Shown here one piece after another: positions 44,633-54,053 of a DNA stretch of 64,000 nt. The notes under the pieces were generated by a model. That model worked only from the letters and a program-made list of their open reading frames with translations. It ran no database searches and was not told the DNA's origin. This stretch comes from Halomonas alkaliantarctica. GTDB taxonomy: Bacteria > Pseudomonadota > Gammaproteobacteria > Pseudomonadales > Halomonadaceae. The translations under genes and the position numbers were made by a program. The stretch is from the NCBI RefSeq assembly GCF_029854215.1, contig NZ_CP122961.1:4030001-4094000 (forward strand), given 5' to 3'. Within the stretch, counting starts at the first letter, position 1. Every line of letters starts with the position of its first letter.

Positions 44633-45313
44633 TTATTCGACGCCTAACAGTTCGACGCGGAAAGTTAGCACTTCATTAGGTCCGATAGGCCCTTGGCCAT
44701 TCTCGCCGTAAGCGATATCCGCAGGGATGTAAAGCATCCAGCTATCGCCGACGCTCATCATTTGCAGCGCTTCCTGCCAACCTTCGATCACTTGGTTGGT
44801 TTGAAAGCTAACGGATTCACCGCGCTCAAAAGAGCTATCGAAAACGGTGCCATCCAACAGCATGCCTTCGTAATTCACTTCGACAGTATCTTCAGGGCCG
44901 GGCGTAGCACCATCGCCAGATTCAAGCACTTCATACTGAAGGCCAGAGTCAGTCACCTTCACTTCTTCGCGCTCGGCGTTTTCAGCTAGGAAAGCTTCGC
45001 CCTCTTCGAGATTGTTTTGCGCTATCTCTTCAGCTTCGGCTGCACGCGCCTGCATAGATTGCTCTTGAAACGCCATCAACGCTTCGGTCATCTCTTCTTC
45101 ACTGAGCGCCAAGTCATTATCTTCAAAAACGTCGCTCATGCCATCGTGAAACGCATCCAAGTCGAGGTCTTCGATGTCCGCTTGCATGCTTTCACCCAGG
45201 GTGACACCCAAGCTGTAAGCCAGACGCTGTTCATCGGTTTCAGGCGCTGCCGCTGCAAAGGGGGCGACTAGCAGCAAACCTGTCAAAGCCGTAGTAGAGA
45301 GAAGTTGTTTCAT
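44633..45313 (-). CDS. fkpA: FKBP-type peptidyl-prolyl isomerase
   Basis: Periplasmic isomerase and chaperone of 226 residues. Leader LLSTTALTGLLLVAPFAAAA; an N-terminal dimerisation domain (LAYSLGVTLGESMQADIEDLD to about residue 110); then the FKBP domain with VEVNYEGMLLDGTVFDSS, VIEGWQEALQMMSVGD and YIPADIAYGENG. This two-domain plan is that of FkpA/Mip. AAAAAGGATC precedes the start. It probably forms an operon with the esterase gene after it. Confidence 0.9.
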   Translation of the reverse strand: MKQLLSTTALTGLLLVAPFAAAAPETDEQRLAYSLGVTLGESMQADIEDLDLDAFHDGMSDVFEDNDLALSEEEMTEALMAFQEQSMQARAAEAEEIAQNNLEEGEAFLAENAEREEVKVTDSGLQYEVLESGDGATPGPEDTVEVNYEGMLLDGTVFDSSFERGESVSFQTNQVIEGWQEALQMMSVGDSWMLYIPADIAYGENGQGPIGPNEVLTFRVELLGVE

Positions 45314-45368
45314 GAAAGATCCTTTTTATAGCGGCGCCGTACGCCAATCAGTGTCATGCAAAGACTAA

Positions 45369-45407
45369 CACCCACCGCCCCGAGCTGCATCTTCGGGGTG
45401 GTGGGTG
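45369..45407 (-). terminator. Probable terminator after teaD
   Basis: CACCCACCGCCCCGA and TCGGGGTGGTGGGTG pair over 15 bp with one mismatch around a 9-nt loop. On the minus strand TTAGTCTTTG follows, only partly T-rich. It lies between teaD and fkpA. Confidence 0.6.
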
Positions 45408-45445
45408 CCAATAAGACCACAAAATGAGAGAGAGGTTTAGCAGAG

Positions 45446-45889
45446 CTAGACGACCAGCGTGGGGCAGTGTGCTGCGCCCGCCACACGCTGAGAGACGCTG
45501 CCCAGCAGCGGGTTCTTCTCGCCATTGGTGCCCTGGGCGCCAATCACAATCAGGTCGCACTCTCGCTTACGGGCAAAGCGCACAATAATGCGCGAAGGCC
45601 GCCCGCCTTTCACAAAAGCGCGCACGCGCGAACTGTCAGCGCCCAGCTCAATCGCATGGGATTTTGCATGCACGGCGATCTCGGTGGCGTACTCTTTTAG
45701 CGCATCGTCAGGAATATCCAACTGATTGGGTCGCACCATCGAGAGTGAGGCTTCCAGCAGGCTGTGGTGTTTAAACACGCACAGCAGATAGAGCTCAGCG
45801 CCAGTTAGCATATGCAAACCTACCGCTTTTTCCAGCGCCCTTAAGGCGCCTTTTGAACCATCCACCGGGACTAAAATGCGATTAAACAT
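45446..45889 (-). CDS. teaD: Universal stress protein TeaD
   Basis: UspA-type nucleotide-binding protein of 147 residues: [21 protein letters not shown] at the N-terminus and the ATP loop [22 protein letters not shown] at the C-terminus (GxxGx9GS pattern). Place and family match TeaD of H. elongata, an ATP-binding regulator reported to limit activity of the ectoine transporter TeaABC. It is the last gene of the teaABCD group, 21 bp after teaC. Confidence 0.92.
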   Translation of the reverse strand: MFNRILVPVDGSKGALRALEKAVGLHMLTGAELYLLCVFKHHSLLEASLSMVRPNQLDIPDDALKEYATEIAVHAKSHAIELGADSSRVRAFVKGGRPSRIIVRFARKRECDLIVIGAQGTNGEKNPLLGSVSQRVAGAAHCPTLVV

Positions 45890-45910
45890 TCGCGTACTCC
45901 TTGTGGCTGT

Positions 45911-47194
45911 TTAGCGGAAGGCAACATCGCGCAGGAACAGCGCAATTTGCGGGAACATGATCAGCAGAGCAGCCGCTAAAATGAGCATGAAAATAAACGG
46001 CGGGGTGCCTTTGATCACATCCCAATAGGGGCGTTTGAAAATCGCAATCGCTGTGAAAATATCGCACCCGAAGGGTGGGGTTGCCGAACCTATCGCCACC
46101 TGCAAGGTGATTAAAATACCCACCAATACAGGATCCAGGCCCGTCGCCGCAATGGCAGGTGCGAAAATGGGGGTTAGCACCAGAATGACCACGATTGGGT
46201 CAACAAACATGCAGGCCACAAAGAAGGAGACACAGATGGCAATCAATACGCCCGTGGGGCCAGCTTCATTGACACCCACCGACTCCAGAATCATTTGGGG
46301 AATCTGAGCAAACGAAATGATCCATGAGAAGCCATTACCCACCGCCACCAGAATAAAGACTACGGCGGTAATCAAGCCGGTAGATTTAGCGATAGCGTAA
46401 ATGTCGTTCATCTTAAGCGAACGGAAGACCACAAACTCAAGCAAAATGGCATACAGCACACAGGCTGCAGCGGCTTCCGTCGGGCTGAAGATACCGCCGT
46501 AAATGCCACCAACGATAATGACCGGAAAGCCGAGCGGCCAAAGAGCCTGCCGAACCGCGACTGCACGCTCTTTCCAGCTAGATTTTGCTTCAGTAGGTAC
46601 GTCTTTCACGATGGCGTAGATAATGCAATAAATCGAGAACATGCACAGGATCATTAGCCCTGGGCCAATCCCAGCAATAAATAGCTCGCCGATAGAGGTG
46701 CCCGAGATAACGCCATAAATAATCATGCCGATACTGGGCGGTATCAAGAACGCGATATCGCTGGCATTGATGATCAGCGCCAGCGTAAAAGAGTCCGAGT
46801 AGCCCGCTTTAAGCATTTTCGGACGCAGCGGTGAACCAACGGCCACTACGGTCGCCTGGGTAGAGCCGGATACAGCACCGAACAGCGTACACGAAGCCGC
46901 CGTACTTACCGCCAAGCCGCCCTTAATATGACCAATAAACGCCATGACCATATCAATCAAACGGTTAGCGGACTGACCACGAGTCATAATATCAGCAGCA
47001 AGAATAAACATGGGTACGGCAATGAGCGACGCTGGCCGTATACCTGCCATCATCTGCTGAATAAGCGTATCCATCTGGCCAAAGCCGTTAAACATCATAT
47101 AGAAGCCAATTACCGCAGCGGTAATCAGCGGAATCATCATTGGAAAACCCAGCAGCAGCAGGGCAATCATGGTGGTGACCATTACTGTCGTCAT
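45911..47194 (-). CDS. teaC: Ectoine TRAP transporter large permease TeaC
   Basis: DctM-family inner-membrane subunit of 427 residues with about twelve helices. Family signatures include GFPMMIPLITAAVIGFYM, PLRPKMLKAGYSDSF, DIAFLIPPSIGMIIYG and the closing IGSATPPFGCDIFTA. With the small subunit and TeaA it takes up ectoine and hydroxyectoine using the sodium gradient. It lies between teaB (30 bp) and teaD. Confidence 0.93.
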   Translation of the reverse strand: MTTVMVTTMIALLLLGFPMMIPLITAAVIGFYMMFNGFGQMDTLIQQMMAGIRPASLIAVPMFILAADIMTRGQSANRLIDMVMAFIGHIKGGLAVSTAASCTLFGAVSGSTQATVVAVGSPLRPKMLKAGYSDSFTLALIINASDIAFLIPPSIGMIIYGVISGTSIGELFIAGIGPGLMILCMFSIYCIIYAIVKDVPTEAKSSWKERAVAVRQALWPLGFPVIIVGGIYGGIFSPTEAAAACVLYAILLEFVVFRSLKMNDIYAIAKSTGLITAVVFILVAVGNGFSWIISFAQIPQMILESVGVNEAGPTGVLIAICVSFFVACMFVDPIVVILVLTPIFAPAIAATGLDPVLVGILITLQVAIGSATPPFGCDIFTAIAIFKRPYWDVIKGTPPFIFMLILAAALLIMFPQIALFLRDVAFR

Positions 47195-47224
47195 GGCTGT
47201 TCCCCTAGGGTGCAGTGCCCCGCG

Positions 47225-47803
47225 TTAGACTTCTGTTTCGGTGTCTTTGTATCCATCCACCACGCCCGTCGAAAGGTAGACATCGTGTGACGTGACGTTT
47301 TTAACAGCGGTCAGCAAGTATTGAATACCGGTGATTAAAAAACCCATCGGCACCCATAGGTAAATGATCCACACCGGCAACCCCAAGGAGGGCAACACCC
47401 TGCCTTTGCTATACAGATCGAGGATATAAACAATCGAATAGTAGAGCAGGAAAAACATCACTAGCGATGTGAAAAGCGCAATGCAGATCATTAGCACTCT
47501 GCGCCCACCTACCGGTAGCGCATCGTAGATAGCCGACATTCGAATATGACGACCATGGCGCGCGGCATAACCAATGCCCGCAAAGGTAATCATGATGATT
47601 AAAATGCGGTTTAGCTCACCGGAAAACATGATGCTGTTGCCAAAAACAAAGCGGGCAACCACGTTGATGACCGTATTCAGCGCCATTAGCAAAACACCCA
47701 TCGCAAGAATCACGGCTTCTATTTTGCTAATTGCAGTGTCGATCACGCCAAGCCCACCCGGCAAACCGGAGCGGTAACTCTTTTCCATTTCATCATCGGT
47801 CAT
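47225..47803 (-). CDS. teaB: Ectoine TRAP transporter small permease TeaB
   Basis: DctQ-family subunit of 192 residues with four hydrophobic helices: [20 protein letters not shown], the middle pair around [20 protein letters not shown] (typical of DctQ), [19 protein letters not shown] and [34 protein letters not shown] precedes the start. It is separated from teaA by 230 bp that contain a strong terminator-like hairpin. Confidence 0.92.
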   Translation of the reverse strand: MTDDEMEKSYRSGLPGGLGVIDTAISKIEAVILAMGVLLMALNTVINVVARFVFGNSIMFSGELNRILIIMITFAGIGYAARHGRHIRMSAIYDALPVGGRRVLMICIALFTSLVMFFLLYYSIVYILDLYSKGRVLPSLGLPVWIIYLWVPMGFLITGIQYLLTAVKNVTSHDVYLSTGVVDGYKDTETEV

Positions 47804-47971
47804 GGCCGGTCTCCTTTTGAACGGCTCTCACGGCACTCATTAAGTGCCGCCGGCACAATAAACACAGCGTAATGGCACGACGCCTTCAGTGATTCAACGT
47901 TAGATATACGTGACCCAACGGTAACATTTTGAAGGCAGCCCCGAAGGGCTGACGCCTTACCACTGCAAACT

Positions 47972-47996
47972 AAAAAGGGGCAGCCTTTGCTGCCCC
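47972..47996 (-). terminator. Terminator/attenuator between teaA and teaB
   Basis: On the minus strand GGGGCAG-CAAAGG-CTGCCCC is followed by TTTTTAG. It stands 40 bp after the teaA stop, inside the transporter operon. Partial termination would give an excess of the binding protein over the membrane subunits. A second small dyad (GGCACT/AGTGCC, 47832-47848) is near teaB. Confidence 0.85.
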
Positions 47997-48035
47997 CTGA
48001 TAATCACTCGTGCTCCAATGTAACTTGGAGAGTAA

Positions 48036-49082
48036 TTACTCGTTGGTTACGGCTTCAAGGTCAGCTTTAAACTGCTCAAGTAGCTCTTCACCGTCTTCAC
48101 CGGTCATTTCCAAGAAGGCTTCTTCAACCTGCGGGGCACGCTCACGGAAGGCCTGAATTTGCTCTTCGTCAAGACGTGTCACCGTCACTTCATCAGAGGC
48201 TTCCTGAATCTTCTCTAGCGACTCTTCAGCCAAGCCTTTGATATGTTCGATAGTGTGGTCATACGCGGCTTCAGAGGCTTCGTTTACCAGCGTCTGATCT
48301 TCTTCAGATAGCCCTTCGTAGAAATCCTGGTTGGCCATCATCGCAGTGGTAAACCAACCGTGGCCAGTAAATGTCAGGTGCGGAGACACCTCATACAAAC
48401 CACCAGACTCGATCCAGAAAATCGGATTCTCTTGACCATCAATGATGCCGGTCTGCAGGCCACCATAGACTTCGCCCCACGGCAGAGGCGTCGGCGTGGC
48501 ACCGAAAGCGTCGTAAGTTTCGGTCAATAGCGGGTTGGTCATTGTGCGGATTTTCTTGTTATCCAGCTCTTCGGGCGAGGAGAACGGCTCGTTGGTCGTA
48601 ATGACCATTTCGCCTTCTGGATACATCTTCAGTAGCTCTAGGCCTTGCTCGGCATAAAGCTCAGGAAACATCTCGTTGATAGCTTTACTTTCGTCGAAGA
48701 ACTCCAGAACGGTCTCTTCGTCGGTGGGTAGCAAGTAAGGGATAAAGAAGATTTGCGCTTCAGGAATCAGTGCACCGGTGAAGCCAGGCGACTGGTTCAC
48801 GAACTGCAGAATACCATTCTGAGTCTGCTCCATGATGTCATCAGACTCACCCAGTTCACCAAAGCGGTAAACCTGTACAGTATGGTCTGAGTTATCTTCA
48901 ATATACTCTTTAAAAGCATAGGCAAAGACATCCTGTACGTCGCCTTCATACTCTTCATGAGCGTAGCGCCAGTTGTCAGCTTGAGCAGCGGCGCTTAGGC
49001 CAAACAGCAGTGCACCCACACTTGCCGTGGTCATTAATTTTGCAGTTACAGAATGAGTAGAAACGAATTTGCTTGCCTTCAT
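48036..49082 (-). CDS. teaA: Ectoine-binding protein TeaA
   Basis: Periplasmic TRAP binding protein of 348 residues. After the leader (TTASVGALLFGLSAAAQA) the mature protein begins DNWRYAHEEYEGDVQDVFAY. From memory this and most of the body (QVYRFGELGESDDIMEQTQ, NPLLTETYDAFGATPTPLP, GQENPIFWIESGGLYEVSP) agree closely with H. elongata TeaA, the ectoine/hydroxyectoine binding protein. The conserved ligand Arg is in KKIRTMTNP. The start at 49082 follows GGGGAACACC. Expression is expected to rise with salinity; I did not identify the promoter. Confidence 0.95.
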   Translation of the reverse strand: MKASKFVSTHSVTAKLMTTASVGALLFGLSAAAQADNWRYAHEEYEGDVQDVFAYAFKEYIEDNSDHTVQVYRFGELGESDDIMEQTQNGILQFVNQSPGFTGALIPEAQIFFIPYLLPTDEETVLEFFDESKAINEMFPELYAEQGLELLKMYPEGEMVITTNEPFSSPEELDNKKIRTMTNPLLTETYDAFGATPTPLPWGEVYGGLQTGIIDGQENPIFWIESGGLYEVSPHLTFTGHGWFTTAMMANQDFYEGLSEEDQTLVNEASEAAYDHTIEHIKGLAEESLEKIQEASDEVTVTRLDEEQIQAFRERAPQVEEAFLEMTGEDGEELLEQFKADLEAVTNE

Positions 49083-49267
49083 GCGGTGTTCCCCTTGCAA
49101 TGGTAAGCGCGCTTTTCGAGTGCGCAAGAACCTTAATAAGTCTCGCGTATCTCAACACGACACTGATGTTCGTTAACTGTGTTCGCTAACCGGCAATGGA
49201 TACTGCTCTATACTGCGTGCTAGCGGACGAATAGCGCTAGGTATTTCAAATACAGCTTAATTTCAGG

Positions 49268-49855
49268 CTAGCGCGCTCCTTGATGAGGGTCAAGCTGGCA
49301 AGTAAGCGTTTGTAGCGAACAAAGCCACTCATTTTTCTCCTTTGTGCCATCCTCTGCTTGGTGGCTACCTTGGTCTAAAAGCAGCTGATTTAGCAGCCAT
49401 TTAGCTGCATCTGGCGACTTTTCGACAACGTTGACCACACGTTGCTCATCGCTGGACGATGCCCAAGCCCACGCTTGCCAACGTTGAATATTCTCACGTT
49501 CAGCCATCAACTCGGCCTGTTTGATGGTCTCACGCAGCGCTTTCACGGACTCGCTTTCCGATGCTGAGGCTTTTAAGTCTTGGCGCAAGCCACGCAATAC
49601 CTCCGTCACTTGGCACTGCCAAAGGCATCGCTGCTCACGCTGGGAAGCCAGCGCTTTGGGCTCAGCTTCCAGACCGCAAGAGTAGAGCCAGCAATGAAAC
49701 AGCACCTCACACACATCCAGACCGGCCTCGTCTTGAAGCTTCAGGCAGGCCGCCTCAACGCCGGGGGTAGCGTAGAGCGTCAGTGCAAAATCCCATAACG
49801 GTGTCTGCTGTAGGCGCTGCAATCGGGTAGAATCAAGCGTATTAGAATCTCGCAT
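49268..49855 (-). CDS. TIGR02444-family protein
   Basis: Soluble protein of 195 residues of unknown function. The N-terminal half LWDFALTLYATPGVEAACLK and LQDEAGLDVCEVLFHCWLY is the mark of the family found next to yheS-type ABC-F genes in gammaproteobacteria, which is also the arrangement here (divergent, 29 bp apart). The C-terminal half is helical and less conserved. The start at 49855 has only a weak ribosome site; an upstream start at 49894 would overlap the neighbour. Confidence 0.8.
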   Translation of the reverse strand: MRDSNTLDSTRLQRLQQTPLWDFALTLYATPGVEAACLKLQDEAGLDVCEVLFHCWLYSCGLEAEPKALASQREQRCLWQCQVTEVLRGLRQDLKASASESESVKALRETIKQAELMAERENIQRWQAWAWASSSDEQRVVNVVEKSPDAAKWLLNQLLLDQGSHQAEDGTKEKNEWLCSLQTLTCQLDPHQGAR

Positions 49856-49884
49856 CAAATGACCCACTTTCTTCGGGAGAAGGC

Positions 49885-51861
49885 ATGATCGCACTGCGCC
49901 AAGTCGCCCTGCAACGCGGCACGCAAACGCTACTCGACAACGCGGACGTTACCCTTAATAACGGGGTAAAGGCCGGGATTATCGGGGCAAACGGCGCCGG
50001 CAAATCGAGCCTATTCAAACTGCTGCTCGGCGAGCTTGCGCCCGACCAGGGCGATGTAGAGATGAGCGGCGGCCAGCGCATCGCGCATATGGCCCAGGAA
50101 GTTGACGCCCTCGACCGCCCAATTATCGAGTATGTACTCGATGGCGACTTGGCGCTACGCCAAGCAGAAGCTGACTTGTTGGCCGCTCAGGAAGCCGGGC
50201 AAGCTCACCGTGAAGCCGAACTGCACGGCTTGATTGAAACCCTGGATGGCTACCGTGCAGAGTCACGAGCAGCGCAGCTCCTGGTCGGGCTGGGCTTCGT
50301 CCAGGCTGACCTCGCCCGCCCGCTCTCGGCGTTTTCGGGCGGCTGGCGGATGCGGGTCAACCTCGCTCGTACGCTGTTTATGCCTTCCGATCTACTGCTG
50401 CTGGATGAGCCTACCAACCACCTGGATCTCGATGCCCTACTGTGGCTGGAGCAGTGGCTGACACGCTACCCGGGCACGCTGCTGCTCATTTCCCACGACC
50501 GCGACTTCTTGGACGCCGTGTGCGACCACATCGTACATATGCACCACCAAACCCTGGAGCTTTACCGCGGCAACTACTCCCAGTTCGAGCGCACGCGCGC
50601 CGAAAAGCTTGCCCTGCAGCAGGCGGAAGCCGCCAAGCAGCAGGCGCGACGGGAGGAGATCGAGCGCTTTATCGCCCGCTTCAAGGCCCAGGCGACCAAG
50701 GCAAAGCAGGCGCAAAGTCGGGTAAAAATGCTCGAGCGCATGGAAGATATCGCCGTCGCTCATGTGGACTCCCCTTTCCACTTCACGCTGCCCGCCGCCG
50801 ACAAAACATCGCACCCACTGCTGGTGCTGGATCAGGCGCAGCTTGGCTACCGTGGTAAAAAGGGCGACGGCAGTGACGACAATGTCCAATTGGACAAGGT
50901 CAACGTTACCCTGTTGCCCGGCAGCCGCATTGGCCTGTTAGGCCCCAACGGAGCGGGCAAGTCGACGCTAATCAAATCACTCACCGGCGAACTTGAGCTG
51001 CTTAACGGCAAGCGCGTGCCCGGCGAGCACCTGGCGATTGGCTATTTTGCTCAGCATCAGCTTGAGAGCCTGGATGTCTCATCGACGCCCTTTGTGCATG
51101 TCCAGCGCCTCTCACCCACAGCCAGCGATCAGGATATCCGTAATTTCCTGGGCGGCTTTGGTTTTAAGGGCGACGATGCTTTCGGCAAAGTCGCCAACTA
51201 CTCGGGTGGCGAGAAAGCCCGCCTGGCGCTAGCGCTCGTTGCTTGGCAAAAACCCAACCTGCTACTGCTCGATGAGCCCACCAACCACCTGGACTTAGAG
51301 ATGCGCGAGGCGCTGACTCAAGCGCTGGCAAGCTTCGAAGGCACGGTGATTCTGGTCTCCCACGATCGCCACTTGCTGCGCGCCACGGTCGATGAGTTCT
51401 GGCGGGTAGCGGATAACCGCGTTGAACCTTTCGATGGTGATTTGGAAGATTACCGGGTTTGGCTTAAAGCACGCCTAGAAGAGAGCCGCCGGGATTCCCG
51501 CGGTGAAAAAGCCGAGCGCCAGAACCAGCAACCCAGCGGCGACAGCCGTGAAGCGCGTAAAGCGTCCCGTAAAGCGGCCGCCGAGCTGCGTGAGAAGCTG
51601 CGCCCGCTCAAAAAGCAGCGTGACCAGGCGGAAAAGGCGATGGAAAAGGCCCAGCAGGAGCTCAATAAGGTTGAGCAGGTACTGTCAGATCCAGAGCTAT
51701 ACACCGACAGCAGCCGCAAAGCCGAACTGACCCAGACGCTGGGTCAGCAAGCGGAGATTAAAGCGCGCCTGGATGAGTCAGAAAGGCAGTGGTTGAGCGC
51801 CGAAGAGGCGCTGGAGACAATGGAAGCAGAGCTACTCGCCAGCGAAGAGACGGCGAGCTAG
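49885..51861 (+). CDS. yheS: ABC-F ATPase YheS
   Basis: Cytoplasmic ribosome-associated ABC-F protein of 658 residues. It has two ATPase domains: Walker A GANGAGKSSLF and GPNGAGKSTLI, signatures FSGGWRMRV and YSGGEKARL, and Walker B LLLLDEPTNHLDL in both. Between them is the linker with RFKAQATKAKQAQSR. A C-terminal coiled coil (about residues 540-650, rich in Lys and Glu) fits YheS/Uup. It diverges from the TIGR02444 gene. GGGAGAAGGC precedes the start. Confidence 0.94.
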   Translation: MIALRQVALQRGTQTLLDNADVTLNNGVKAGIIGANGAGKSSLFKLLLGELAPDQGDVEMSGGQRIAHMAQEVDALDRPIIEYVLDGDLALRQAEADLLAAQEAGQAHREAELHGLIETLDGYRAESRAAQLLVGLGFVQADLARPLSAFSGGWRMRVNLARTLFMPSDLLLLDEPTNHLDLDALLWLEQWLTRYPGTLLLISHDRDFLDAVCDHIVHMHHQTLELYRGNYSQFERTRAEKLALQQAEAAKQQARREEIERFIARFKAQATKAKQAQSRVKMLERMEDIAVAHVDSPFHFTLPAADKTSHPLLVLDQAQLGYRGKKGDGSDDNVQLDKVNVTLLPGSRIGLLGPNGAGKSTLIKSLTGELELLNGKRVPGEHLAIGYFAQHQLESLDVSSTPFVHVQRLSPTASDQDIRNFLGGFGFKGDDAFGKVANYSGGEKARLALALVAWQKPNLLLLDEPTNHLDLEMREALTQALASFEGTVILVSHDRHLLRATVDEFWRVADNRVEPFDGDLEDYRVWLKARLEESRRDSRGEKAERQNQQPSGDSREARKASRKAAAELREKLRPLKKQRDQAEKAMEKAQQELNKVEQVLSDPELYTDSSRKAELTQTLGQQAEIKARLDESERQWLSAEEALETMEAELLASEETAS

Positions 51862-51887
51862 CAAAAAGCGAGTATTCAAAAACCGGG

Positions 51888-52325
51888 CTAGCTTTCCAAC
51901 AAAAATGTCACCGGACCATCGTTAATTAGCGCCACCTGCATATCGGCGCCAAACTCACCGGTGGCCACGTACGGCCAGGCAGCGCGGGTCTGGCTAACCA
52001 GCAAATTGAACAGCGCTTCGCCTTGGGCTGGCGGAGCGGCGCTGGAGAAGCTGGGCCGCAACCCTTTATGGGTATCCGCCGCCAGGGTGAACTGGGAGAC
52101 AAGCAGCAAGCCACCGTTCACCTGCTGCAGGTTGTGATTCATCTTGCCGTCCGCATCGCTGAACACCCGGTAGTGGAGGAGCTTGTGCAGCAGCTTTTCA
52201 ACGCTGGCCGCGTCATCGTGTTTCTCCACGCCTACCAGCGCCAGCAGCCCGTGGTCGATACTCCCGACGATATTGCCTTCCACTTCCACGCTGGCGCGCT
52301 TAACGCGCTGAATGAGTGCCTTCAC
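51888..52325 (-). CDS. dtd: D-aminoacyl-tRNA deacylase
   Basis: Enzyme that removes D-amino acids from tRNA, 145 residues, the same length as E. coli DTD. Family segments are [31 protein letters not shown] (catalytic Thr region SQFTL) and the cross-subunit GP motif NDGPVTF. A GTG start at 52325, 7 bp after GGAG, gives the usual N-terminus; an ATG seven codons earlier is less likely. Confidence 0.93.
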   Translation of the reverse strand: MKALIQRVKRASVEVEGNIVGSIDHGLLALVGVEKHDDAASVEKLLHKLLHYRVFSDADGKMNHNLQQVNGGLLLVSQFTLAADTHKGLRPSFSSAAPPAQGEALFNLLVSQTRAAWPYVATGEFGADMQVALINDGPVTFLLES

Positions 52326-52369
52326 AAAGCGTCTCCGAACTGACAAACAACCATTATAACGACCGCTTG

Positions 52370-52954
52370 TTAATTTTTCCCTAGCAGCGCATCGCGGAAG
52401 TCGTCACTCAGAGGTCGCTCGCCCAGCCAGATACCAAACATGGCGCTGGCCAGTTCTGCGTTACCGCCCTCAAATAGCGTTTCGCCATTGAGCGCCAGAC
52501 GCAAAGCATCGCCATCCCAACTCAACACATAACGATCTTGCGGCTCGACGTCCTGATAGCTTCGGTTAAAGGCGTTAATATCTGCTTCTAACTGTGAATA
52601 CTCATAGGCAGTGAGGCTCTTCTTAAGGCTTTCTGTGGTGGACTCGGCGAAGTCCGGGGCGTCGATGGCGTGAAAATAGGCAAGTTCCAGGCGCCGTGGT
52701 ACGTCACCCAACGGTTGCGGCTGGGTTTCATCTGCCGCTTGGTAATAGGCGCCCGCGTAAGCAGTCCAAATCATGTAACGCAACACACCGCTACCGATAA
52801 GACGATAGCGTTGGCCGTCCTCCTCTACCGTGCGTTCAAACGTTTCGCCATTCTCAGTCACACTGCTGGCCATCGCCCAGGGCATTAGCAATAGGCCAGC
52901 TAACAGCAATGACAAGTGTACGGCGCGCCTAGCACCTAATAAGCATGTGGGCAT
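52370..52954 (-). CDS. Chalcone isomerase-fold periplasmic protein
   Basis: Exported protein of 194 residues with leader [16 protein letters not shown]. The body ([22 protein letters not shown], then [20 protein letters not shown] and the closing [20 protein letters not shown]) matches the bacterial chalcone-isomerase-like family, which lacks a known enzyme role in bacteria. GGAGGAGG stands just before the ATG at 52954. Confidence 0.82.
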   Translation of the reverse strand: MPTCLLGARRAVHLSLLLAGLLLMPWAMASSVTENGETFERTVEEDGQRYRLIGSGVLRYMIWTAYAGAYYQAADETQPQPLGDVPRRLELAYFHAIDAPDFAESTTESLKKSLTAYEYSQLEADINAFNRSYQDVEPQDRYVLSWDGDALRLALNGETLFEGGNAELASAMFGIWLGERPLSDDFRDALLGKN

Positions 52955-53080
52955 AGAACCTCCTCCTGGCAGCATAACTATACATACCATTGCTCAAAAT
53001 AAAGGTTCCGTACAATATTTATTGCTGCCCGCACACTCTTGATTATTAACAATGCCCGTTTGATTATTAATAGCGCCCGC

Positions 53081-53926
53081 TTACCAAGCGCGGCAGAGCA
53101 TTAGATCGCAGTGCGGTTCACCCAGCAGCATCTCGGTTAGCTGACTAGTGTGATGGGGCTGCCCACGGCTACCGATCATCACGAGATCGGGCGAGTGGCG
53201 CTTCATATACGCCTGCAGCACATCGCAGGGTGTGCCTTGCTCTAGCACCAACTCAACATCGGGCACCCCGTCTAACTCACGCATCAGGCTATCGACTTCG
53301 TTACTCAACTGCTCACGCAGTCGCTGCACTTCATGTTCACGCCAGTGGGCATAATAGGCCTGCGAACCCAGCTCGCGTTCGCCGGGCAGTGTCCAGGCGT
53401 GCAGCAGGGTGAGCGCCGCTTCAGGAAAACGGATTAGCGCCTCTTTCAAGGTATGTCGCGCCGTCAACGAAAAATCGATGGGCACCAGGATATGCTGCCA
53501 GGGCTGGGTCGGCTGGTGAGAAGAGACCACCACAGGGCATGGCGCACTGCGTAGCACGCGCATTGTGGTGGTACCCGCCAGCAGGTCTTTTTGCCCTCGC
53601 TTGCGATGCATGCCCAGCACAATCAGCTCGGCGTTACGCTCATGGGCTTCGCGGACGATTTCAACGTGAGGCGAGCCGGTCACGGTTTGGATCAACGTTT
53701 TCGGCGCCTCTAGGGCGTAGTCTTCGCGTAGATCCGTCAACATAGTGGTGATGTCTTCCACTACCGCGCTCTCGACATCCAGTAGTACTCGCCTGGGTAG
53801 GTAAGGGTCCAACACGTGCAGTACATCGAGCTGAACGCCCTGGGCATAGGCCAAACGTAGCGCCCGAGCAAAAGCGGCGCGATTATCAGCGGAAAGATCG
53901 GTGGCAAACAGAATAGTGCGAGGCAT
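53081..53926 (-). CDS. Two-domain universal stress protein
   Basis: Protein of 281 residues with tandem UspA domains. The first begins RTILFATDLSADNRAAFARAL and ends with the loop VLGMHRKRGQKDLLAGTTTMRV; the second begins HILVPIDFSLTARHTLKEAL and ends VMIGSRGQPHHTSQLTEMLLG. Stress or energy-limitation response is expected for the family. GAGGAGCG precedes the start. It is monocistronic. Confidence 0.9.
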   Translation of the reverse strand: MPRTILFATDLSADNRAAFARALRLAYAQGVQLDVLHVLDPYLPRRVLLDVESAVVEDITTMLTDLREDYALEAPKTLIQTVTGSPHVEIVREAHERNAELIVLGMHRKRGQKDLLAGTTTMRVLRSAPCPVVVSSHQPTQPWQHILVPIDFSLTARHTLKEALIRFPEAALTLLHAWTLPGERELGSQAYYAHWREHEVQRLREQLSNEVDSLMRELDGVPDVELVLEQGTPCDVLQAYMKRHSPDLVMIGSRGQPHHTSQLTEMLLGEPHCDLMLCRAW

Positions 53927-54053
53927 GGCGAAACGCTCCTCGGCTGAGCAGCTCAGCCTTACAAGCAGTTAAGCAAACACTCTTTAGCATGGTGCGCAAT
54001 ATCCATTCTCGCAAGCTACCTGCTGCCCAAATGCTTCAAAGCAGTACACTCGA

